DNA from: Leishmania infantum JPCM5 | Taxonomy: Eukaryota; Euglenozoa; Kinetoplastea; Trypanosomatida; Trypanosomatidae | Assembly: GCF_000002875.2 (NCBI RefSeq) | Contig: NC_009400.2 | Location: forward strand, 151,121 to 215,120 | Length of the DNA stretch: 64,000 bases | Direction: 5' to 3' | In this document: piece after piece, positions 52,900 through 61,339 of the stretch | How the letters are laid out: each line of letters begins with the position of its first letter | Numbering within the stretch: the first letter of the stretch is position 1 | Program-made: the position numbers and the translations under genes | Notes under the pieces: model-generated | Told to the model about the DNA's origin: nothing | The model's database searches: none | What the model saw: the letters and a program-made list of their open reading frames with translations, nothing else

Positions 52900-55104
52900 T
52901 TAGCGAATGGCACGTATGGCAGCACTGATGTGATCCACCTGCGTCAGGAGCTCGCCTGCGTCCTGCCCGTGCACATCACGGCCGTTCTTCACTGCCCACC
53001 ATCGACGGGGTACAGCGCATGGTGCATCAGTGGCCCCACAACCGCCAAGCTCACCACTCTTGCCTTCGCCGTCGGTGGACGCGGCACTACTCTCCCCCAC
53101 AACGGAGCGCCACCGCAGACGGTGGGCTTGCAGTGGGCGGAATATTCGATCGTAATAGAGAACTTCGAAAACGTACCAGTAACGGAACTCGTAGTAGAAC
53201 GGCGCCAGCGCTGACGAGAGCGTCTCCGCAGTCAGAGACGTTGTGCTGTGGACTCCGCCCACCGCCAGCTGCTGTTCGAGGCCGAGCCCGGCTGAGGCAG
53301 CGCCCTTGCCGCCTATGCTGAACGCCTCTGGAGAAGACGGCGCGACTGCCCGCTCGCCGCAAGACAAGCTCTGAAGCAATGCAAGACGTCCGCGTTGCGC
53401 AAGCATGCGATTCACATACGCCACCCCAGGCTCCTCATTAGACGGTGTCACCCGTGGTGGCGACGTCCGGCGGAAGCTTCCATTTATGTCGCGCTGCCGT
53501 TCGTCGACGCGGTGCGCGGCGTGCGCAGCTGCGCCCTCACCGTCTCTGTGCTTCAGTGAGGCCCAGGCAAGGGCTGCAGCAGCAGCAGCAGTGGTGGCCG
53601 ACGGCGACGACGACGACCGCGCCAGCCATTCATCAAACTCGCTTTCCCAAAAAAGTTGAAAGGCATTAGTGGGCAACCCGTCAGCGGACCAGCACGCAGA
53701 ACAGCGACGCCCAACCTCCTCCGCGGCCGCCACTGACGAAGCGCTGGGGCTTGATATGGTGGACGCTGCAGCATCAGCACCACAGCTCTCGCCCTGAAGG
53801 CGGGTGCCACTGCCGCCGTCGCCCATAGCCTTGGCGGCGCTAGAGTGGGCCGGTTGGCGCCGGCAACGCGGACGAGGCGGATCAAAGCAGGAAGGGGAGA
53901 GTAAATCCAAGGCATCGCGCGCCGTAATGCACGTCGGCGGAGACGTGGCAGTGGGGCTGTCGCCGTGCGCGAGCGCCTGCAAGCCATCCAGTCGCATTTC
54001 CTGCACCAGGGCATTCGTGAGATCGGCGCGAAGTTGCTCCCGCGACCGAGCACGCCACAGTTGCTCGATGCGTGGACGGTAGACCTGACGCACGACACCC
54101 GCCACGACAGCGGCTCGCGCGCGCTGCAGCCCCAGCTGCGACTCATCTTGTCCATTCTGACAGCCTCCTGCAGAGTCGAGAGCGAGATATCGAGCAAGAT
54201 GGCGGCGCGGGGTGCGGAAGAACCGCCGCAAGCACGCCGTCTCCAGGTCACAGCGAACGTCGATCGCGTAGTCAATGTAGGAGTTGACCAAGCGATTGCA
54301 AAGGAGTGGGAAACCCTCCCACACAACGTAGATGATGACGGGGTGCCAGAAAGGAGCACCGGCGTGAGGCGCCTGCTCCTCGCTGCCACTCCGAAGCTCA
54401 AGAGACGAGCACAAGATGCCGCCACCCCCCTCTCTTCGCTGTGTGAACGCGGCAACACTTCTCCGCCGTCGGCCTTCTTCCTCAGCCTCGTGTGCGCCGA
54501 GCGATGCGTCTCCATCGCTGTCACTAGTCCCGTCATGTGGATGAGCGCCGGCGGGTGTTGCCTCAGCAACCGTGCTGCTGGACTGGGCAATAGGGGTAGC
54601 AGTATCAGCAGCGGCAGCAAAGACAGTTGTGGGAGCCGTGGTGGCAGACGTGGCATTCGGCGCAGCACGGCGATACTTGCCCAGCTCTGGTAGGTGCAGC
54701 AGCACCTCTTCCCACCATGCGTTATGCACCCGACCTTCCAAGTCGTGTGGGGGGTGGTGCAGGGCAGTGTCGCCGTCTGCGCTTGCGGCTCGCGCCGCGG
54801 GTGATGAAGCAGGTGCGCACCTCTCCTCCAGTGGGCTCACAGACACCGTCGACACGGCGTGCACCAACACCGACATCCACCGTGCCACAGCACCATAGTC
54901 GATGCACCTGTAGTCCTCGTAGGTGCCCAGTTGCGCACAGACATCATCGAAGAAGAAGCTGTCTGTGCAAATTGGGTGCAACGGCGAGTCAAGCCTGCTC
55001 GCCAGCTGATGGGCGACGGTGGACTTGCCGGAGGCACTGCACCCAATAACGCCAATCAGCTTGACAGCGACGTCCACTTTGATGGCGTCCACGGGGCTCG
55101 CCAT
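52900..55104 (-). CDS. P-loop nucleoside-kinase-like protein (uridine / nicotinamide-riboside kinase fold)
   Basis: The gene encodes 734 residues from the ATG at 55104. The N-terminus carries a clean Walker A, IGVIGCSASGKST (residues 17-29). PICTDSFFFDD follows (42-54), matching the HQDDFFK-type strand of nicotinamide riboside and uridine kinases. After an insert of about 190 low-complexity residues comes IIYVVWEGFPLLCNRLV near 262, matching the LLLEGFLLY strand. IDVRCDLETACLRRFFRTPR follows, matching the ...VPYEECKWRR lid region. The ordinary kinases are about 200-280 residues; here large Ser/Ala-rich inserts and a long C-terminal half (with FRYWYVFEVLYYDRIF) are added. Placement between UMP synthase and histone H3 in the pyrimidine cluster hints at nucleoside salvage, but the substrate cannot be told. 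Confidence 0.75.
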   Translation of the reverse strand: MASPVDAIKVDVAVKLIGVIGCSASGKSTVAHQLASRLDSPLHPICTDSFFFDDVCAQLGTYEDYRCIDYGAVARWMSVLVHAVSTVSVSPLEERCAPASSPAARAASADGDTALHHPPHDLEGRVHNAWWEEVLLHLPELGKYRRAAPNATSATTAPTTVFAAAADTATPIAQSSSTVAEATPAGAHPHDGTSDSDGDASLGAHEAEEEGRRRRSVAAFTQRREGGGGILCSSLELRSGSEEQAPHAGAPFWHPVIIYVVWEGFPLLCNRLVNSYIDYAIDVRCDLETACLRRFFRTPRRHLARYLALDSAGGCQNGQDESQLGLQRARAAVVAGVVRQVYRPRIEQLWRARSREQLRADLTNALVQEMRLDGLQALAHGDSPTATSPPTCITARDALDLLSPSCFDPPRPRCRRQPAHSSAAKAMGDGGSGTRLQGESCGADAAASTISSPSASSVAAAEEVGRRCSACWSADGLPTNAFQLFWESEFDEWLARSSSSPSATTAAAAAALAWASLKHRDGEGAAAHAAHRVDERQRDINGSFRRTSPPRVTPSNEEPGVAYVNRMLAQRGRLALLQSLSCGERAVAPSSPEAFSIGGKGAASAGLGLEQQLAVGGVHSTTSLTAETLSSALAPFYYEFRYWYVFEVLYYDRIFRPLQAHRLRWRSVVGESSAASTDGEGKSGELGGCGATDAPCAVPRRWWAVKNGRDVHGQDAGELLTQVDHISAAIRAIR

Positions 55105-56328
55105 TCCCGCTGTGCCGGCTGATGCGTCTACGCCACAGCCACGCGATGGGCGTCGGCATGTCTAGAAGCTCCTGTGCCCGCTACCCGAGTGAAGGCGCAG
55201 TGGGTGACTTCTTTCCTGTTGGTGACGCTCGCAATGAGCCCTGCCCCGCGCCGGTGTAAAAGACGAGGGAATGGAGGATGTGTCCCGCACGCAAGCGCCT
55301 ATGCAGCGCAAGAGAGGTCCGGGAGTGAACGAAGAGGGAGAAAACGGGGCGAAAACGGAGGGGGTGAGACAGCGATGCACACCCGTAGAGACGAAAAAAA
55401 AAAAGAGAAAAGAGGTCGCTGGCTCTGGCGCAACGCCTGCGAACGGCGCAACGCCTGCGAACGGCGCGCACGTGCGGTTCGCCGAGTGCGGCCATGGCCG
55501 CTCCTTCGCCTTCCACCTCAAACCGACCACCACAACCACCTATCCAGTCACTTGTAGACATATCACACGCAAGAGACGGAAGAGATAGTGGAAGGGGAGG
55601 CGAAAAGGTCCATTGAGAGACCGGGAGGCAATCGCGCCATGCAGAGAGGCTCTGCGGTGGGTGCATCGCGTAACTAGGCGCATCTCACGAGTCCCTTGGT
55701 GGGCACAAGCACACAACCCGGCGCGCAGCATCCACTTCAACGCCTACGACTGAGCTTGTTGGGGGTCCTGACTGTGCCGTGATCCTCTCCCGGGCTCCGT
55801 TTCCGTTGTTGTTATTTTGGGGGGTAGGAGGGGTGCGATGTCTGCTGATGACCACCCATACAACTGACACACACACACAAACACACCACCACCACCGGGA
55901 GCACTCACCTCGCTTTCTCCTCTGCATGCGCGTCTGCCACAGAAACAGGAAACGCAGTGAAACTACATCGCAGCAAACATCCCTTCGCCATGTAACCGCG
56001 CACGCACCTCAACAGCTTTACACGCGTCGAGACGCATCATCAGAGAACGACACAGAGGCACCGGAAAAAGAGAGTCGAAAACGAAGAGCATCTATGGAGT
56101 GTGTGTCGGTAAGCCCGTGCGAGTCCGTGAGAGCGCCGCTCACACAAGCACACACACGCACGCAACGCTGACTCGCTGAGGGGCAGCAGGTGAGCGAGGG
56201 GGAAGGGGGGAGAGTGCAGAGCGTCGACGCAGCTCACACACAGCGTCCTCCCTCCGCTCCCCACCGCAGCCTCTCACCTCGTCTGCGCAGCCAAGAAAAG
56301 TGCCGCAGCGCACGCGTTGGCTTCGTCT
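55105..56328. other. intergenic, no gene seen
   Basis: The stretch holds a tandem pair of an 18-mer starting GCGCAACGCCTGCG (about 55430-55467), a CA run near 55868-55884 and low-complexity sequence. It should contain the 3'UTR of the gap-interrupted histone H3 copy. Confidence 0.5.
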
Positions 56329-56399
56329 CTAGTGGCGCTCACCGCGCAGGCGCAGCGCCAGCTGGATGTCCTTCGGCTGGATCGTCACGCGCTTCGCGT
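56329..56399 (-). CDS. H3: histone H3, C-terminal fragment cut by assembly gap
   Basis: The last 22 codons and stop of a histone H3 gene ([20 protein letters not shown] and a final His) match, base for base, the end of the complete copy at 56778. The rest of the gene falls in the run of Ns. The complete gene upstream and this fragment show the H3 locus is a tandem array here. Confidence 0.85.
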
Positions 56400-56500
56400 N
56401 NNNNNNNNNNNNNNNNNNNNNNNNNNNNNNNNNNNNNNNNNNNNNNNNNNNNNNNNNNNNNNNNNNNNNNNNNNNNNNNNNNNNNNNNNNNNNNNNNNNN
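56400..56500. other. assembly gap (Ns)
   Basis: A run of 101 unknown bases interrupts the second histone H3 copy. About 325 bases of H3 coding sequence are missing, so the true gap must be larger than the Ns shown unless the copy is a fragment. Confidence 0.95.
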
Positions 56501-56777
56501 TGTCTGTCTGGTGTGCCCGCGCAGGAAAACGCCATGCAGACACGCACACAGTCACACGCGAAGCGGCGACGCACAACGCCGGCAGCGAGCCCCGGTGCAC
56601 ACGCGGACAGCTCGATCAGTGATGCTCATGTTTTGCTTGGCGGGCTCTCGAGGTTCAATGACCCTCTCACTCTCTCGGCTGCTGCCGGCAGGGCAGCGTG
56701 CACGACTTAGGGAAGGCGAAAACAAAGGAAACAAAAACATGGTATCTATGAGGGGGGAGGAAGAGCAGGCCCGCCCC

Positions 56778-57170
56778 CTAGTGGCGCTCACCGCGCAGGC
56801 GCAGCGCCAGCTGGATGTCCTTCGGCTGGATCGTCACGCGCTTCGCGTGGATGCAGGCGAGGTTCGTGTCCGCCATCAGCGACACAATGTACGCCTCCGT
56901 CGCCTCCTGCAGCGCCATGATGGCGCTGCTCTGGAAGCGCAGGCCCTCCTTCTGCGCGCTCGACACCTCGCGCACCAGGCGCTGGAACGGCGCGCACTGG
57001 ATCAGCAGGCTCGTACTCTTCTGGAACTTGCGGATCTCGCGGATCGCGCAGGTGCCCGGGCGCCAGCGGCGATGCGACTTCTTCACGCCGGACGCCCCGC
57101 TCGACGCCTTCTTGCTCTTCTTCGACGTGATGGTGCGCTTCGCGCGGGCGGTCTCCTTGGTGCGGGACAT
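56778..57170 (-). CDS. H3: histone H3
   Basis: The gene encodes 130 residues from the ATG at 57170, the normal trypanosomatid length (135 in animals). It has the divergent N-terminal tail [20 protein letters not shown], then [39 protein letters not shown], the histone-fold helix [19 protein letters not shown], and [20 protein letters not shown]. The last segment is the most conserved signature. It is flanked on the left by the gap-interrupted second copy and on the right by the inverted SIDER-like copy E. Confidence 0.97.
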   Translation of the reverse strand: MSRTKETARAKRTITSKKSKKASSGASGVKKSHRRWRPGTCAIREIRKFQKSTSLLIQCAPFQRLVREVSSAQKEGLRFQSSAIMALQEATEAYIVSLMADTNLACIHAKRVTIQPKDIQLALRLRGERH

Positions 57171-57223
57171 GGTGGTGCGGTGGGAGTGGTTGGGGGTTGG
57201 ATGGCGGTGGTGAAAGCGACGAG

Positions 57224-57260
57224 CTGCAGATGTGCAGGCGACGAAGAGGGAAGAGTGGGC
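57224..57260 (-). promoter_or_regulatory. predicted trans-splice acceptor of histone H3
   Basis: On the transcribed strand a C/T tract (about 57259-57241) leads to ATCTGCAG, with the AG at 57225-57224, predicting a 53-nt 5'UTR. An alternative AG lies nearer the tract within GCCTGCACATCTGCAG only if the reader accepts non-first AG use; the one given is the first. Confidence 0.45.
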
Positions 57261-57521
57261 GTGCATGCGTGTGAGAGCGCGTGATGGACGGAGCGAGGAG
57301 GGGGAGGCAGGAAAGGGGCAAGCCGGATGTCGATCACAGAGGCGCCGCAGAGTGTTGAGGTACACCATGAAGAGGCGCAGGAGGGCAGCGGCAGAGCGGG
57401 TGGTGTTGGGAGGGGGGGGGGCATGGCGCGCACGTAAAAGGGAGGCTTGGCGCCACGGCGTGCCTATACGTGTGTCTGGCGGCGGTCATCATCAAGACAG
57501 CAGTCGTGCACGATGAAAGCG

Positions 57522-57972
57522 TGCGTGTATGTGTGTGTGTGATCTTCTTTTGATGCTTCATGTGAGTAGCGCACCCCCCCACCCCAGCCCCGCTCCGTGT
57601 GCCAAGACGCCAGGGGATCTCCCCCGTCCCTGCCGAACGCCGCACCACCTCCGGCGGCGACAAGCTCAGGCACCTGCGACGTGGCGAGGTCAGAGCGACG
57701 TATCGCTACAGATGTCGGCGGTCAGGTCCTGGCCTGCGTGGCGTCGCGGCGGCATGCGAAGCGGCTGTTGGTGGGTAGAGCTTGAGGCGGGGGCCGTGCT
57801 CCCCGACGACCGAGTCGGCGCACTGCTGTACCGTGTGCGTCTACGGCTGCTTCGCACCAGACGACGGGCGCCCGTGGCAGGAGGGGCCGGAGGTGTGTGT
57901 GTGTGTGTCAGAGGTGGCGGTGTAGGGTGTGGTGTTTGGCCTCGCCTGGTGCACGGCAGACAGACGAGCTCA
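57522..57972 (-). repeat. SIDER-like interspersed repeat, copy E (inverted-repeat arm 2)
   Basis: This is the reverse complement of copy D over about 450 bp, with only a few differences visible (for example GGCGGCGACAAGCTCAGG against GGCGGTGACAGGCTCAGG, and the length of the GT run). It is the only copy in this orientation. It starts about 440 nt past the dihydroorotase stop, so it probably lies in the dihydroorotase 3'UTR. Confidence 0.85.
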
Positions 57973-58414
57973 CCTTGAAAGATAAAACTTCCACGCAACG
58001 CTCACGCGTGCACCTTGTCGAATACCAGCGGCACAGCACGTTTCTCTTCGTGCGTGTGTATGTTGCCGCCCCTCTGCTGTCGTCGCACCGCGCCTTTCGC
58101 CGTTGCCGCTTGGCGTGTGATGTCTTCATCTGTTGATGGGCGGGGCCCCTTCGCCACCCTCTTTGAGCGAAGCGCACGCTGCCTCTGCTTGTGTGCCTCT
58201 TCAGTCGGCATGCGCCTTAGTTATATGTCTTGTGCCGGCGGTGCTGACGGGTGGCACCTGTGGAGGGGAGGGTCGTGCACCCCCTCCCTCTCCGGCCACT
58301 TCAACACCCATCACCCACCTCCTCTTACCCTTCGCATGTCCGACAACGTCTTAGTCCCGAAATTGGGAGCGGTGCCGGAAGGGGGTGAAGGTTCCTGAAA
58401 GCAGCATCACCATC

Positions 58415-59632
58415 TCACTCCTTTGCCAGGGCGCGCCCGCGCAGGCGCCAACCCTCGTACGGGGACCATCGGCACTTGGAATGCAGCTCCTCGCCGCGGA
58501 CAGTCCACTCGCACGCGAGGTCGAAGGAGCGGTGCGGCGCGTCGGGCTGTCGCAGATTAAAGATGCGATTCGGATTCGTGTGCAGCACGCGCACAATGTC
58601 GTCCAGCGTCAGCGTGCACCCCTGCTGCTCCGCCGCAGCGAGCGTAGACGGCTTCGCCGCCGTCGGGTGCGGCCAGTGGCCCGCCACCACGGTCAGCAGC
58701 AGTGGAACCACAACTTCGATGGCCGGCATTCCACTTGGCGGCTGGGCGGCGCCGTCGCAATGATCCTTCTCGGCGATCGTGTGCGGCGCGTGGTCAGTGC
58801 CGACGCAGTCTACGGTGCCGTCCAAGAGCCCGGCCCAGAGCGCCTCATGGTGCGGCGGGGGTCGGACCGGCGGGTTCACCTTCACACGCGCGCCACAGCA
58901 CGAGTAGTCGGAGGTCGTGAGAAACAGGTGATGTGGGGTCACCTCGCAGGTGAGCTGCAGCGTCGGGTCGGCCGCGCGGGCCTCGCGGACCAAGTCGAGG
59001 CTCTGCGCCGTCGAGACGTGGGCGAGATGAAGCGGCGTGCGGCACTGGCGTGCCAGGTCGATGGCACTCTGCACCGAAGCCGCCTCCGAATCTGCGGGGC
59101 GCCGCAGCGAGTGCGAAGCAGGGCCGTCATAGGGGTGCTGAGCGGCAGCGGCGTCGTTGATCTCCGACTGCTCACAGTGGGCGACGAGCACGATCTGAAG
59201 ACGCCCACACATCTCGAAGCTCTTCTCCACGACCGAGCGGCTCGACTTCATGTTGCCGGTGGAGTTGTCGAGGTACAGCTTCAGTCCGCAGCAATGAGTC
59301 TTGAGCTCCGCGTGCGCCGGGTTTGTCCAGAGCTCCTGGAGTTCCTGCAGGTGCGCCTCGGCCGTCGCGCCAAAGAAGAAAAAGAGCTGGCAGTCGGCGT
59401 GGGCGGTGGCCTTGGAGCGCGCCACCTTGTCCGCCAGTGCAGCGATGCTCTGCGTTGGCGGGCTCGTGTTGGGCATGTCGCAGGCAACAGTGATGCCGCC
59501 GTAGTACGCCGCGGTGCTTTCACTGGCGATGTCTGCCTTGTGCTCGAGGCCAGGCTCGCGGAAGTGCACGTGGCAGTCGATAAGAGGTGGCAGCTGCACG
59601 ACCGCCGTCGCCGACATGGGGGCCGAGGACAT
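58415..59632 (-). CDS. DHO: dihydroorotase
   Basis: The gene encodes 405 residues from the ATG at 59632, step 3 of UMP synthesis (carbamoyl aspartate to dihydroorotate). Metal-site residues of the amidohydrolase barrel are visible: the DCHVHFREPG motif (19-28), Lys118 in GLKLYLDNSTG (the candidate carboxylated Lys), His152 in AHCEQ, His202/His205 in HLAHVST, TPHHLF (232-237), KVNPPVR (251-257) and Asp280 in GTDHAPH. The enzyme is free-standing, unlike animal CAD. Met6 is an alternative start; Met1 is only 10 nt from the predicted splice site. There is no targeting signal (ends AKE). Confidence 0.95.
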   Translation of the reverse strand: MSSAPMSATAVVQLPPLIDCHVHFREPGLEHKADIASESTAAYYGGITVACDMPNTSPPTQSIAALADKVARSKATAHADCQLFFFFGATAEAHLQELQELWTNPAHAELKTHCCGLKLYLDNSTGNMKSSRSVVEKSFEMCGRLQIVLVAHCEQSEINDAAAAQHPYDGPASHSLRRPADSEAASVQSAIDLARQCRTPLHLAHVSTAQSLDLVREARAADPTLQLTCEVTPHHLFLTTSDYSCCGARVKVNPPVRPPPHHEALWAGLLDGTVDCVGTDHAPHTIAEKDHCDGAAQPPSGMPAIEVVVPLLLTVVAGHWPHPTAAKPSTLAAAEQQGCTLTLDDIVRVLHTNPNRIFNLRQPDAPHRSFDLACEWTVRGEELHSKCRWSPYEGWRLRGRALAKE

Positions 59633-61339
59633 CTCCCACTCTCTGTTCGTTCGTCAGGAATGGAAACGAGAGAAGAAGGGGAAGGAGGGGGCGACTAAGG
59701 GGAGAAGTCGAGTGTGGCGTATAAAGACCTCGGTGGGCTGCTGGGAGAGGCACACAGCAATGAAAATAGTGGGGTGTGCGCCATGTATGCAGTGCGCCAT
59801 GCGGCGGCGGAGTGCGCGTACGCGAGTCCGAGAGAGAGAGGGGGGGAGGAAAAGGGATGGAGTGTCGTGGTTCCGTCGAGGCGAGGCACCAGTGTCCGCC
59901 TAAAAGTGAAAGGCACTGTGGCACCGTGAGAGCAGCAGCAAGATGAGGCTCACAACTCATCGAAAGCTCCGTCATATGCACACATGCACGGACGCCAAGT
60001 ACTTCGCGTACACCGGAGCACAGCTGCGTGAGAGCTGTGCATGTGTGCGCGCACGCGCTGCCATACCGACGGCCAGTCAGCTCAGCACCAACACCGCAAC
60101 ACACGAGACACTGCGGAGGAGCGGGAAAAAGTCTCGTCCTCTCTTCATCTCGTTCCCCTCACAGACTCTTGAGCGGCGTCACCACCCATCCCTGCGACGC
60201 CACCCCACTCTTTCGGCCCGCCCCCGCTTGTGCTGCTTTCCTTATACACTTCTTACGGTCTCAATGTACTTAAGCCAGTGACACGCACACACGCACATCC
60301 AAACGCTAAGCCTCTGCCGTCTCGCCGCGCCCGGTATCCTCTCTCCCTCCCTCGCCTTCCTCAGCATCCCCGTCGGTTGGGCAGAGGAGAGGAAGAGGGC
60401 CGACGGATGGGTGGTGGCCGTTGCGGCCGCCCCAACGGGTGCTCGACACCCACGACGGCAGGCATCGGGCCCCTCGCACGCGCACTCCACCACTACCCCC
60501 ATCCTCCCCATTGCCTCACAAGTCCCACACGAGCCACGAGAGAAAGGCGTGAGCGCACGTGCACGGAAGATGAGGGAGGGAAGGAGGGAGCGAAGAGCAA
60601 CAAGGGCACGAAGCGCTACAGTATAAAAGGATCATTGCACATCAATACAGACGGAGAGCGTGGCAACACGAGAGAGAAAGAGCGCGCACACACGCACATG
60701 GCGGAAGCGGTGCGCATCATATATCCGCCGGAAGAGAGAGGGAGGGGGCGTACAGACGTCAGCTTCCCTCCCCCATGCTCCCCCCATCCCCGCATCTCCT
60801 GCTCTCCCCGTCCAATTGGCACACGTCTGGATGCGGGCTGCCATGTGCGCCCCTCGACAAGCGCACAGCAACGCGGACACACCACCGGCGTCTTGTCCTT
60901 CGCCTCGTGCGGTTGCTTCGCTGAATAGTTTCGACGTATCCCACCTATGCGCCCAAACCCACGCTCACACCCACACACGAGGCAGCGGTGCACCCAGCAG
61001 ACGCTAAGAGGTGAAGGCGTCACACGGCGGCGGGGGGGAGGGGGGGAGCATGAAGCAGTCGAAGACGAAACGAATAATACGGGCGAAGATATCTTAGAAA
61101 AGCACGGCCAACAACAGCATCGCAGGCCTCTCGTCACGCGACACCCACCACACACACATACACAAGTTGCACGGACACCAGCGGAAAGGCGTGCGAGCAG
61201 CGACAAAATAGAGCAGCGGCATCCGTAACTGCAACGGAGAGACCGCGGCAGCGACAGCAGCCTAGAGAGGCACGCGCGCACTTTGAATTGCCACTTCTCG
61301 CCTGCACGTGCTTGCGCGCGTGTTGGCGTGTATACGCGT
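59633..61339. other. intergenic, no gene seen
   Basis: Low-complexity sequence with short CA runs and GA/CT bias lies between CPSII and dihydroorotase. It should be mostly CPSII 3'UTR. No motif-bearing frame was found on either strand. Confidence 0.5.
59643..59692 (-). promoter_or_regulatory. predicted trans-splice acceptor of dihydroorotase
   Basis: On the transcribed strand a strong C/T tract (59691-59668) is followed by GACGAACGAACAG, with the AG at 59644-59643. The resulting 5'UTR would be only 10 nt before the ATG at 59632, unusually short. Translation might therefore begin at Met6 instead. Confidence 0.45.

Larger units (their letters stand above)
57171..58414. other. intergenic with inverted SIDER-like copy E
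   Basis: Besides the repeat at 57522-57972 it holds a G run at 57411-57420 and non-coding sequence. The part from 58414 downward should be the dihydroorotase 3'UTR. Confidence 0.5.
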
